Below, in pieces: positions 1 through 11,359 of a stretch of 64,000 nucleotides of DNA; the stretch's first letter is position 1; each line of letters starts with the position of its first letter. The notes under the pieces were generated by a model. The model had not been told where the DNA came from. It saw only the letters and a list, made by a program, of their open reading frames with translations, and did not search any database. The stretch is from positions 62,001 through 126,000 of the forward strand of contig WNNJ02001118.1 of assembly GCA_012934845.2 (NCBI GenBank), read 5' to 3'. The position numbers and the translations under genes are program-made. The DNA is from Pomphorhynchus laevis. Taxonomy: Eukaryota; Acanthocephala; Palaeacanthocephala; Echinorhynchida; Pomphorhynchidae.

Positions 1-30
1 TAGCAGATTTCAGCGAGCATAATTTTTCCT

Positions 31-1061
31 TTGCATCCAACTTATCTTAGTACGTTAGCTACAGGCGAGTTTGATACGGCTGATTTCGTAACCCTTGATA
101 TCAAATGCTCAAGTCCTGGTTGCACTCTGAGAACCAATGTGAAAACTACTGGTAGCGTCGATAGATATTTCTTTCTGGTGGAGTTCCACTGTAGATATTG
201 TTCAGCAAAACGTTTATTTTCAATTGAAGTTGTTGAGCGCTCACGAATCGAAATCGCTGAGTTGACGACAGCGCTTTGAAACTTGAAGAATAATTTTTTG
301 AAAAAATTTCATCTAATAATGGAGAATCCAGTTTAACTAGATCGCGTACTTTTGTAGGTGTGATTCGACAGGAGGTTGTAAGGTCTGTTTTCGCGGCTAA
401 TCATTTAAACAAGGATCTGACTTCGCTTAGATTCTTGCACAAGTGTGATAAGCAGGCGAATCGTTAGTGTTATGTAATCATTAGAGGGTCACCTGTTTCA
501 TCGAATGATCAAGGCGTTATCAAGAACATTTTCTCTGAGAACGGATAAATCTATCAACATGTCGGTATCTTCGACTAACTACTTTTGTAGGTGTGATTCG
601 ACAGGAGGTTGTAAGGTCTGTTTTCGCGGCTAATCATTTAAACAAGAATCTAACTCCGTTTAGATTCTTGCACAAGTGTGATAAGCAGGCGAATCGTTAG
701 TGTTACGTAATCATTATAGGGTCACCTGTCTCATCGAATGATCAAGACGTCGTCAAGAACATTTCTCTGAGAACGGATAAATCTATCAACATATCGGTAT
801 CTTCGACTCAAACGATTTTTAACTAAACGAAACGATATTCTTCCATAGTTGCTTGTTTCAACTGATGAATCGATATCACGTCAAGCACTTTCCTATTGTA
901 GTAAGCTACGAAATTCACCTAGCTTTTCCAGAGTCTATCTAATTCCTGATCTGTCACCAGTAGAACGTGATACCTACAAAACTCTCTGCGCCGAACTTAA
1001 CGAAAAACGAAACACTGATCGTTCCTCTACTTTCAATATACGTAATAATAAGGTTATATGA
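31..1061 (+). pseudogene. LINE ORF1 remnant of copy A1
   Basis: The first part (31-279) holds a cysteine cluster of the form LDIKC...GCTLRTNVK...FHCRYCSAKRL. It matches the zinc-binding block of the ORF1 proteins at 3.8-4.5 kb and 13.5-14.5 kb. The last part (849-1,061) reads LVSTDE...LSYCSKLRN...RVYLIPDLSPVERD, the end of the RRM-like segment in those same proteins. Between them the reading frame is lost and a 233 bp stretch is tandemly duplicated. ORF1 proteins of this kind bind element RNA; this copy cannot make one. Confidence 0.7.
348..811 (+). repeat. 233 bp tandem duplication inside LINE ORF1
   Basis: The segment starting ACTTTTGTAGGTGTGATTCG at 348 recurs at 581 and runs to about 811. 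The two units differ by only a few substitutions and small indels. The duplicated part covers the linker and start of the RRM-like region of the element's ORF1, so it arose after insertion or in an already defective source copy. Confidence 0.85.
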
Positions 1062-1235
1062 AATCGTCAACTGAAAACAAGCCTAGGCAAAAACAACACT
1101 GCGAGTTTATCCGTCTCCTATCTACCAATATCCCAATTACTTATGTACACACTTTAACAATGCATTTTGCTCTATCCTCGATTAAATTATCCCCATTAAA
1201 ACTTTTATCAATCACGTCACTATCGTGCAACATGG

Positions 1236-3190
1236 TTGGACTCTGATTTTGTGACTTCAAATGGACTTATAAAACTTATACTCGTTATCTCAGATTATCT
1301 TCATCACTTGACTACTCCGTTTATCGTAACCAATTATTTGCTCTTTGTCGTTTGCATAGGCAACTCCTGTCTTCTAAGGCACATAGTTTTTGGTGAAACA
1401 AATTGGATTCCATTAATGACTCTCAAACTAAATTAAAAACTAACGATTATATAGTTTCGTTCCTCTGTCATCTCCACTCTTAATCCTTCTCAATTCTCCG
1501 ATTACCAAAATTTCAAATCTATTTCTCTATTCGATTCGATCATCGTCCTTCTACAATCTTTTTGTATCCCGTCTATTCCTATCCATGAGCTCTTTTACCT
1601 ACTTGGGGTATCTGAAGATGAGGTATCTTGCATTATTATTTCGTCAACCTGTAAGTCATCTCCTGCTGATCCCATCCCTACTCGAATTCTCAAATTGTTG
1701 TAAACAGACTTCGCACCTTTCCTTATCAGCATATTTAACTCGTCAATCCGGAATAGAATATTTCCTGTTTTTTTGGAAAACGATTATTGTTCGTCCCCTT
1801 CTTTAAAAGACCTCTCTCGACACACATCTTCCTTCATCTAATCGCCTAATATCAATTCTAACAACCTTATCTAAAATTCTTGAACACATTATCTTACATC
1901 AGATCAACGGTCATCTCTCTTCATCGCAGCTCTACCCTTCTTTTCAATCTGCTTTCCAATCCAATCATTCTAGCGAACTAGCATGTCATAAAGTATCTTC
2001 TGATCTGCTCTCCGCTCGTGACAAAGGACTTTGTAGTGTGGTAATATCGCTCGATCTTTCATCTGCATTCGACATTGTCGATCACGAAATCCTTCTTTCT
2101 CGTCTTCGCTATCATTATGACTTCTCTTCGTCTACGTTGGCGTGGTTCTCTTCGTATCTCTCCGATCGATCATTTTCCGTTCATTCTAATTCAATGTGCT
2201 CCCCTTTATCTTCTTTCTCTTGTGGTGTACCTTAAGGTTCAGTACTTGGCCCTATTCTCTGTACGCTTCTTATTGGAGATTTATCTTTTATAACTAATAA
2301 ATTCTGCTTCAAAGTAATGCAGTACGCTGATGAAATACTTCTTTATTCTCACTCGTATTATCATTCCCTACGCCAACTTTTCATATCCTCGTCAAATTGT
2401 CTTCATGCTCTATCAGGACATCTAATTTCTTTACGAATGTCCTTCAATCCTACCAAATCTAAAGTGTTATGGATTTTACCCTCCACTGTTTCTGTTTTTC
2501 CTTCTTCTCTGTATCTTCAGACCACAATTATTCCAGCTGTAGATAAACTAGTATTTCTAGGTATTCACTTCGACATTAACCTGCATCTTGATCCCTTCAT
2601 TCGTGATACAACTAGGTCTTCAAATATCCTTCTCCGTGATATTCGCCTCGTCAGAAATTCTCTAGATTTTAGTTCATGTAAATCTCTTATCTCCTCCCTT
2701 CTTTTCCCACGTATTGATTAATGTCTTAGCCTTCCCGTATTCTCTTCAGAGTCATCCCTTAAACCTCTTCAGCGCCTCATTAACACTGCTGTGCGCATAC
2801 TGTTTTGACTTCGTAAATACAATCAAATATCTTCTTATTTATCAAAACTTTGATGACTTAGTATTGAACATCGCGTTCGTTTTCGTCTGCTTTGTCTAAC
2901 TTATCGCCTTCTCTATTTTAATTCTCCTTCTTATCTCTATCTACCAACTCTAAGTGAATAATGCTATCTTTCTACTCACCTACGTTCTTGTGCTTATCTT
3001 CTGCTACACGTACATTTTCACTTAACTAACTTTGGATGTCGATCTCTACATATCGCTGCTCCACTCCTTTGGAATTCCATACATGATCATCTGCGATCTT
3101 TATCCTCACTCCTTTTTTCAAAAAGCAACTACGTTTAGTGCTTCTAAACGAGTAACTACATTTTTCAATCTGCTTCGCTTTTATGAGAGA
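1236..3190 (+). pseudogene. LINE ORF2 (endonuclease-RT) remnant of copy A1
   Basis: The endonuclease half (to about 1,600) is barely recognisable. From about 1,600 the RT can be followed in short pieces: an ARILKLL-like patch near 1,680-1,900, the first catalytic block at 2,038-2,235 (VISLDLSSAFDIVDHEILL), the YADE box at 2,317-2,350, and the thumb and C-terminal region to about 3,160. The second catalytic Asp of the YADD box is Glu here. Stops and frame changes are frequent, so no function is expected. Confidence 0.75.
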
Positions 3191-3786
3191 TAACGTTATT
3201 TAGAACCTGTCCTAAATCAACAACATTTTGTTCACCTGAAATTCCAAAAAAGTGCGAACTTTATTCTATAAGAGGAATTAAAGAAGACCTTAAAGGATAT
3301 TTAGTTGTAAGTTTTAAAGGAAACTTTTCAGCATGCCTTATCTTTTGAGATTCCAAACCTGGTTGAGCGAAATTAAATTCATTTAACAAAAGCCTATACT
3401 GCATTTGACACATTAACAGTAAACTTAAAATTAAAATAACAACCAGTTAATGTTGAAGGCATTCTATATTGAATAAAACAAGACGAAATTAAGCATGTTA
3501 GGAGATACGATATTCGTTTCGGAAGGTATTGAAGAATATAGGTGCATTTAAAAAATAGAACTATTCTATTATTTCGTATAAAATAAAAATGTGATGGATA
3601 TGATTTTCTTTCTTGGTGTAATTTATTTGAAAGTAGTTTACGAGCTAATCTTTCCGGGATCGAAAGATCTAAATGAATAAATATATTACGGTAAATATCG
3701 AAATCTTTTAGTTTGTAAGCATTTGATAGAATACTATTAGATGTTTATTCATTTGTAGTTAGTAATAGCCAAGGAGGGACGTATGT
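3191..3786. other. Intergenic AT-rich stretch, nothing recognised
   Basis: About 600 bases between two LINE remnants. I see no open frame of note, no tRNA-like fold and no clear repeat copy. Confidence 0.5.
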
Positions 3787-4542
3787 TTAAAGGGCAAGAT
3801 GACGATGAATCCGAATACGTAGAATGTCTTTAAGGTCGACTCCAACACTAGAAAAGACACTCCGAACTTCTCCCATGTCATTTTCTGATGTTGGTAATCC
3901 TTTAATAATGACATTCAAGACACACTTAGTTTTACGTTCACAAGCGCGAACGAATACAAGAAGCGAACTATGTGATATACGTAAAGTAGCAAGGACTGTA
4001 AGAGAAATCGCATTCTTAGCAACCGAAGCATAACTATCGGTGGATGGTTGACTTTTTAAATGTCCATTTTCATTACCTGTCGCTAAATTTCCACACTGCT
4101 GAAGAGAAAGGGTAAAAGATTTAAGTTCATTATTCATACGATCCATGTCAACTACAGTGGATTTTAGAGATTCCTTGATATCAACTAAATTCTTTGCACT
4201 ACAGTACCCACAAAAGAAATCTTTTAAAAATAATTCCCTAGATATTTGTCGAGGTACTTTTACTAAGGAGTATACCGGATAATCTCCGTTGGTGCATTTT
4301 AATTCTAAAGATACACAAGTCGCGGAATCACGAATTTCATTAGTTAAGGCTAACGGTTGCAAGTATTAACCATTATCAACGGGATCTTTGTCAACTAGCT
4401 CTTTGCTGCGGCATTTTGAAGCAGAACAATCCACGCACTTACGGCCTGCCTTTACACATGCACAACTTCTACAAACTGCGTTCACACCATTGCAGGAACA
4501 ACATTTCGATTTATTTGTATAAATCGAGTTAATATCAATCAT
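3787..4542 (-). pseudogene. LINE ORF1 with Cys-rich (CXC-like) N-terminus
   Basis: The reading frame begins at the ATG at 4,542-4,540 and opens with CCSCNGVNAVCRSCACVKAG, a cysteine-rich module also found at the start of the ORF1 at 14,508 and of the family E element at 42,234. A TAA separates it from the rest in the same frame. The remainder (from 4,362) has the second zinc-binding block (LELKC...FFCGYCSAKNL), a short heptad-like stretch, an ASVAKNAI patch and the start of an RRM-like domain (NVIIKGLPTSENDMG...VFSSVGVDL). It ends abruptly at 3,787 and no ORF2 follows, so this is a broken LINE 5' part. The module is inferred to bind nucleic acid; that is not shown here. Confidence 0.75.
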
Positions 4543-5224
4543 TGTTCAACATATCTGAACCATCAATAAAGTTTGAGTTGTTGAGCTGAGAGGTTATTCG
4601 CTCGTTCTCCGAAAATATTCAATACAGGCGGGTAGTTAAACAGAGAGATTCAATTCTCGTTGATTGCTTGAGATAGTTGTGTTTGATTCGTTGGTTGTTC
4701 GTTGATACCTGATTGTTCGTTGAATCAAATCAATTCGTTATTGGTATGTTATTATCTCTCAAATTTATCTTATTATCTCTCAAATTTATTGTCTAAATAA
4801 ATTACGTATAATTTATTTAGACATCCAAACAAATTTCTTATTTGATAAATTTGATTTTATTTGTTTTAAAATATTTTATTTATTATTCAAAATTATTTAT
4901 AATAACAAATAAGTCTTTGATCTAATATCAAATAAGTCTTGGAAAATATTATAATATAATATTTTCCAAGAATACAATACTCTGTTGTATAATTATCAAC
5001 TTAAATATATAAATTAAAATATTAAATATTAAATAATATTTATCAATATTAATTAACACAGCAATTTAATTTTGGGATTAAACCTAAAGGAATACTAATT
5101 ATAAATAAATAAAGGAATACTAATCCTAATGACATGCTAATTATCTATTTATATCTTATCTTATATAAAAAAACATCACAAAATTAAATTAATATTTAAT
5201 TATTAATTATTGAATTAATAATAA
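4543..5224. other. AT-rich stretch and probable LINE leader
   Basis: Positions 4,555-4,740 are less AT-rich, directly precede the ORF1 start on the minus strand, and may be its 5' leader. From 4,750 to 5,224 the sequence is nearly all A and T with short direct repeats (for example TTATCTCTCAAATTTAT twice near 4,755-4,785). No gene was seen. Confidence 0.4.
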
Positions 5225-5652
5225 TTAATTTAGTTTGTATGCAGATCAGACGGTCGACGTCCTGATAGAGTCAACATTTTCCCTTGGAGCGAAGGGAAAT
5301 GTTTGATGTGGGACGCCACCTGCGTGGACACCCTCGCAGCCAGCAATGTTAGGAATGCAGCCTGAGGAGCGGCCGAAGCAGGTTTATATGCCGAAGAGCG
5401 CAAACGGCTGAAATATGCCGACTTTACCATGTCCCACATATTTTGCCCTTTTGGAGTAAAGACTTATGGATCACTGGGTTCTTCCACTTTGGATCTTGTT
5501 AAGGAGATAGGAAAAAGATTAAAGTACGTTACCGGGGATTCACGTGCTACTTCATACCTCTTCCGAAATATTAGCATCGTCATCCAATGTGGAAATGGTG
5601 TCAGCATTCTGGCGACGGCTCCAAAGGGCAAGAACATGGTAGGCTGGTGGTA
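5225..5652 (+). mobile_element. C-terminal restriction-like endonuclease of an R2-type LINE
   Basis: The frame beginning near 5,232 reads [20 protein letters not shown], then ATCVDTLA, a stop, GAAEAG...ERKRLKYADF, FCPFGVKTYGSLGSS, and NISIVIQCGNGVSILATAPK. This is the order of the PD-(D/E)XK endonuclease of R2-superclade elements: the P-D pair, a second Asp after 12-14 residues, then the Lys-containing helix and a terminal RGN-like motif (here CGN). It lies in a likely intron of the TAF1C-like gene on the opposite strand. One internal stop is visible and the RT part is missing, so it is a dead 5'-truncated copy. Confidence 0.75.
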
Positions 5653-5948
5653 GTAATCAGTCTTGCTGAAAGAATGACATTTCTCTACGAAGAAGACAAA
5701 CGTTCTCCTTAAGTCAATTGTATTTATTAAATGATCACTTCCCTAAAAAATATTTTTTTAATTAAGAAAAATATTTTTTTAATTAGGTATGTAAAAATAT
5801 GTCGTATTCGATTATGAGATGGTTATGGAAGTAAATACATTAAAATACTAAAATATTAGTATTCTTGTGTTAGCAAGAATAGTGCAAATAATTTTATTTA
5901 TAAAATTCACAAAATTTTATTTATAATTTTATATCAATCTTTACTTAC

Positions 5949-8900
5949 AGTAAACACAAATACAGAATCATCACTGGAAAAACAAGTAGATAAGCCCGTT
6001 ATTTCACGTTCATAATTCAGATGATCATTAATGAGATATTCTCCTTCACAAATATGTCCTGTAAACAACTTTCTGATTTGGTCATTGGCTGAAAGTTCAA
6101 AAAACTGGTCTAATCGGCATTGATCGTTAATTATAGTCGATTTGTTCATTAATTGGTAAAGTAGAGATTCTCCATCAGAGAACAGGCAAACGTTAGTGTT
6201 CAGAATGCTTATATTTTCCAATAATTTTGGATGGGATAATAATTCATGAGCAACATTTAAAACCTTAAAAAATCACTTAAAGCATATGCTGTGATGAACA
6301 AATTAAATATTAAAATTTAATATTTTAATATTAAATTAATATAAAAATATAAAAAATATATATAAAATATTTAACATTTTTAATATTAAATTTACCAAAA
6401 TGTAAATTTTGATAACTATAAAAATAAAAGTTTTAAAGAATACAAATTAATAAAATTAACGAAAAAGATAAAGGGTTCCTTTAAACCTTGAAGGTGTTTT
6501 AATTTCATATTTATTGCACATGTATTAATTTTAGATTGTATTTTCTGAAAATGGTCCTATAAAGACATCAAAGCTTAAAAAATATCTTTTATACTTTGTG
6601 CGACGAAATTGTATTCGCTTAAATTACTTCAAAATATACAATTTTGAGTCGATATAAACAATTCAAGACAGCGTATCCTGAGGCTTACACTAAAATCAAT
6701 AATTTCTGTGTTCAAGGGATTTAAAATATTTAAATGAGTTTCAAAAATCACTTTCTAACAAAAATTAAACCATCAAATAAATATAAATATATGGATAAAA
6801 TTGAATTATTTAAATCCTTAAATATTTTAATAAATCAAAATTATTTAAAGGTAGGGACATCCATATTTAGACAAGTAAAAGTTTTTCCAATGGGTGGTAA
6901 TAGTAGCTCAATTATAGCTGACTTATTTTTAAGCTTTATAGAATATGAATTTGTTCCATAACTGTGTAAAAACTAAATCTAAACAATATAAATATATGAA
7001 ATATATGTTTCGATACATTGATGATATAGGTGTATTTAATTCTAATAATTTTTATAGAATTTGAACTTGTCAATTACTGTAAAAAGTACATCTAAATTAT
7101 ACAAAAAGATATGAAATATGTGTTTAGATATATTGATGATATATGTGTATTTAATTCTAGCAATTTTTATTCAATAAGCAAACAAATTTATAATAACCAT
7201 AACGCAAATCGAACAAAAATAAAATCATTAATTCACAAAATTGAATTAATTGATTCTATTAACATTAATTAATAAAATTGAATTAATAGAATCCTTAAAT
7301 ATTTTAATTAATCAAAATTATTTAAAGATAAGGGCATATATTTATTTAGACAAATAAAAAGTGTTCCAATACGAGGTATTAGTAGCCCAATTATAGCTGA
7401 CTTATTTTTAAGCTTTATAGAATATGAATTAGTATATACATTAGTATAAATATCTAGATATAAACAATAAATTAGATTATTATTATAGAATGCGAATTTG
7501 TTTATAAAAAATAAATCAAAATTATATAAAGATATTAAATATGTTTCGTTACATTGATGATATATGCGCATTTAACTGAAATAATTTTTATCAAATAAGC
7601 GAACGAATTTATCCAGGTAGTTTTATTCATTATAAAACCAATATTAATGATAAAGAATGTATATATTTAGATTTGAATATTAAATTAATATAAATTAAAA
7701 TTACTATTAATTTACATCGTAAAGATGACATATTTAAATTTACAAGAAACATATTTTTGCTTGATGATTGAAAAATACATATAATATAAAATATAATACA
7801 TTTAAACCATCAAATAAATATAAATATATGGACAAAATTGAATTAATAGAATCCTTAAATATTTTGATAAATCAAAATTATTTATAAAGTAGGGACATCT
7901 ATATTTAGACAAGTAAAAGGTGTTCCAATGGGTGGTAATAGTAGCCCAATTATAGCTGACTTGTTTTTAAGCTTTATAGAATATGAATTTGTTCATAACT
8001 GTGTAAAAACTAAATCTAAACAATATAAATATATAAAATATATGTTTCGATACATTGATGATATATGTGTATTTAATTCTAATAATTTTTATTCAATTAG
8101 TGAGCACATTTATCCAGAAAGCCTTATTCTTAACAAAACCAATATTAATGATAAAGAAGGTGTATATCTAGATACGAACATTAAATTAACATTAACTAAA
8201 ACTACTATTAATTTATACCGTAAAGATGACATATTTAAATTTACAAGAAACATATTTTTGCATGAGCATTCATGCATACCATATAATATAAAATATAATA
8301 CATTAAATAATGAAATTATAAGAATTGCAACAATCTGTAACGATATTGGCTTTCTTAAAAATCATTTAAATAATTTAATAGATGCATATTTTAAACAAAG
8401 TTACTATTAAAATTAAATCAAACAGGAATTCGTTTGAATTTTTATTTGGAAAAATTATCCCCACTTCGTCGCTCACTTAAGATATGTCTCGAATGCAGGA
8501 CAAGATAATAAACAATATACTCTTATGAAGAATAAAATACACTAAATAACTAACTTTAATTATAGGAAATAAATCACTAGCCCTACTGATATGTTCAGTT
8601 AAGAAATTCGATAACATAGAGGCTCCTCTATATAAACTTTAATAAATTAATTTAAAAATAAAGTTTTAAAAAATTCTTACTCGATATAAATCTAAATTAT
8701 AGAAAATTTAGTTATTAAAATATGTATTTTTAGTCAGTTAACTAATTTAATTAATTCATACCGATATTACGAGCAGGAAGTGTTTAGAAAAGTATTGCGA
8801 ATAAAAAGTCTTCAGATTCCGAATAAAATTCTGAATTATATTTTAAATATATGAATTATAGGAAATCTTAACATATTTACTTGTAAATAGTTGATAATGA

Positions 8901-11174
8901 TACATTATTGATAAAGAATTATTGGAACTGTATGAAAGAAAATAGGAACTTTTTATTTGATATTTCGATAACCTCTGTTAGCATCTTCCGAAAATTATTG
9001 AATATGAATCTGTAGAGTCAGTAACGCCATGAAAATATGGTATAATTTAAGAAACTCAGGAAAAATTAAAATGTGTATTTTAAAACAAATCGCGAAATAA
9101 GAAATATCAAAATATCTCGATCGATTATATCGCTCGAGATGTCTAATTGTGTCTATAAAGAAGCACATTTAGCTCTGTTTCGCTAGAATGAATTACATCC
9201 CATATACTTTTTTCTTAATTGTAATGCTCGTTATGTTCTGTGATTGCCCGCTCTATTATGGATCCGCTTTTTACGACACAAAGCACAGTAACAGTACCAA
9301 ATGCTATTTAATAATTAAAAAACATCATAAAAACATTTGAAATTGTTTTTCTAATAAATATTAGAAACGAAACGAATTTTAAAGGCGTAAAATAAAATAC
9401 TATATTGCTTACAGTGTGATTCGGGTAGCGGATATCCACGTTATTAATATGACGCTCAGACGCAACTTGAATTGTATAGTTCATAGAGTCGATACATTTA
9501 CAGATGCAAGGACTGCAATTATAGAGCAACATTGTTTTGCACATTGAGCGCACGTCAACATACTGTACGTTATTTTCATCGTAGCTGATTAAATGCATAG
9601 GATGCCAAGTTGCAGCAACTAAGTTTTGAAATTGGCCGGGAAGAGTTCGAATGCGTGTACAGCTGCCCGAATGCAGTATAGATAGTTGAGAGTCTGTGCT
9701 TTTCTGTTGATTTACAAATGTGAACATATTCGATTGACAAAGCGAAACGATAGGAAGATCAGTAAATTTAAATAAAATATCAACACTCGGATCTTCATTC
9801 TTGTCGTTATTGGATAGACTAAGACTTCTAACACAATAGCAATCATCAGTAAAAACGAGAGTATCATTTACTGGTGAGCAGCTTATCAACTTAATTGGAT
9901 TTCTAAGCTCGAAAAGCTGACACTTGCTGTTCGATATTTGCTGATTAAATGGTAGGTCAGCTGTAAGCCTGTACACCGACAACGACGCTAAAACGTAAAT
10001 ATTATTCATAGGCTTTAATCATTAAGGAATAATGCGAGATATTATTCAGAGTGATAAATAGTATATATAGTTATCTTATTATAATAAATATATCAGATAT
10101 GTGCTGTTGAAATATCAGATTGTGAAAACATGAAAAATGGATTAGTATATATTTCGATATTTTTAAAATATAAAAATATCTCTTTTATATATATACAAAT
10201 AGTACCACAAGTATAAAAATAGCGTTAGTTTTAATTAATTTTGATAGTTTTTTAATTTATTGTTTATTTAATTTAGCTTTTATTCGAAAACTTTGCCATT
10301 TTTACTTGTGTCGTATTTATATTAATATTACGATATATAAAAATATTATAATAAAATATTATTAAAAATATTATTATTTTATTATATAAAATATTATATT
10401 AAAATATTACAATCTTATATTAAAATTGCGAATCTTTGTTGCTAATATAAATGAGCGTTCAAGGTTGTTTGCTACAATTTTGAAAATTACAAAATTTGTG
10501 TATAGTGCAAATTGTATAATACAAGTTATTTTGTTTTGGCACAATCTTCAGCGTATTGCTACAAGACGTATTGTTACAATACGCTTATCGAAAATTACGT
10601 ATGAAAAATGACCGTGTACTAAGCAAAGAAATTATAAATCCGGAACATTAAATATATAAACAGAAATTTATCATCAATAAAATACATACTACTATACGTT
10701 TAATGTCTTAAATTGATTCATAAATCACAGGCTATTTTAATAAATTTAAAAAGAATTCAATAATAAAAAACCCTTACCTGATTTACATTCGATTTGTTTA
10801 TTAAAATCATGTGGCGTTGAATCGTAGGATACCAAATTGTATATTCCATTTTCATACTGAACGAAAATGTCATTTGAAAGTATTAAGGGTACTTTCAAAG
10901 GGTTTTCTGCTAAGGGCAAACTGTGTAAAGTAGTAAGTATACCTGACTTTGCAAATGACTTTGTGTTAAATAAATGCGATGCTATTGGTAGTACTGGATG
11001 AACTGATGAAACTTTAATATCACTACGATATACATGCTGAGGCATAAATCCCTGATTGGTTAAATGTATACATCCAGGTTGCCACACTGATGCGCCGATC
11101 GGCAGTTGTCTACTATCTTGGATGTTCGACTTGATAATTGAAGGTAAAATCGGCGGAGAGTTGTCGCGAAACAT
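5949..11174 (-). CDS. TAF1C-like protein, RNA polymerase I factor candidate (partial gene)
   Basis: Three exons can be joined. Exon 1 (11,174-10,778) starts at an ATG (MFRDNSPP) and ends AATCAG/GTAAGG in phase 1. Exon 2 (9,987-9,413) follows a TTTTAG acceptor, starts with two bases that complete the codon, and ends at ACT/GTAAGC in phase 0. Exon 3 (6,263-5,949) follows TTTTTTAAG and ends at ACT/GTAAGT in phase 0. The product has WD-like beta-propeller character. Exon 2 contains TWHPMHLISYDENNVQYVDV, and after an LLYN patch ASERHINNVDIR. This matches in order the human TAF1C region with a HPRVL..GDRTGVK..D strand and a LYLVDERLP strand. TAF1C is a subunit of the SL1 promoter-selectivity factor for rDNA. 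The C-terminal exons were not found, and similarity outside exon 2 is weak, so another propeller protein remains possible. Intron 2 (3.1 kb) holds antisense RT fragments. Confidence 0.5.
6725..8410 (+). mobile_element. Three stacked partial copies of an AT-rich RT element
   Basis: The same RT segment appears three times in the same direction, at about 6,734-7,180, 7,270-7,750 and 7,800-8,410. Each has a form of the PMGGNSSPIIADLFLSFIEY block and a RYIDD catalytic box. The last piece (7,928-8,410) is an open frame of 160 codons running through LYRKDDIFKFTRNIF to the C-terminus. The GGN..PIIADL and YIDD motifs and the K-D-D-x-F strand are those of Penelope-like or closely related RTs; I cannot place it further. 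All copies lack the 5' part. They lie antisense inside intron 2 of the TAF1C-like gene. Confidence 0.65.
8411..9412. other. Intronic sequence without recognised content
   Basis: The rest of intron 2 of the TAF1C-like gene. It is AT-rich with no open frame or repeat that I can name. The exon 2 donor is at 9,412-9,411. Confidence 0.4.
9988..10777. other. Intron 1 of the TAF1C-like gene
   Basis: AT-rich intron of 790 bases, bounded by GTAAGG and TTTTAG on the minus strand. A short stretch around 10,420-10,610 is less AT-rich and has an open frame on the plus strand with no recognisable product. Confidence 0.5.
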
Positions 11175-11260
11175 TGATCTATTGTAAGATTATTCATGTA
11201 ATAAGGGATTCAGTATATTCTAAAATCTAAGTTTGTTTTATAAAAACACATCAAATACAA

Positions 11261-11345
11261 ATCAGATCAGGTAACTGAGTTTACGTATTTAATATTATTG
11301 ACAAATAAAACATGATGATAAATAAAAAAAATTAATAATTAATAA
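11261..11345 (+). repeat. Fragment of the dispersed tail repeat
   Basis: It begins AATCAGATCAGGTAACTGAG and continues TTTACGTATTTAAT. These are the first bases of the repeat that also occurs at 22.1, 23.9, 25.5, 28.4, 50.9 and 57.7 kb. Here it lies between the start of the TAF1C-like gene and the 3' end of LINE B, and it fades into A/T repeats after about 80 bases. Confidence 0.6.
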
Positions 11346-11359
11346 TTAATAATTATCAA

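Larger units (their letters stand above)
1..3190 (+). mobile_element. Family A (CR1/L2-like) LINE, old degraded copy A1
   Basis: An ORF1 remnant is followed by a degraded endonuclease region and an RT, all on the plus strand and in the order expected of a two-ORF LINE. The RT pieces are close relatives of those in the copies at 15.9-19 kb and 46-49.9 kb: both contain SLDLSSAFDIVDH, a YADD-type box (here YADE) and the block around FIRDTTRSSNILLRDIR. The C-terminal WN-containing segment (LLWNSIHDHL) ends near 3,160. Many frameshifts and stops make this the oldest family A copy in the window. The 5' end is outside the window. The ORF1 differs from that of the younger copies, so this may be a subfamily or a mosaic. 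Confidence 0.8.

Noticed and set aside
5230-5439. Minus-strand open frame of 69 codons
   Set aside because: The plus strand of the same bases encodes an R2-type endonuclease end, which explains the open frame.
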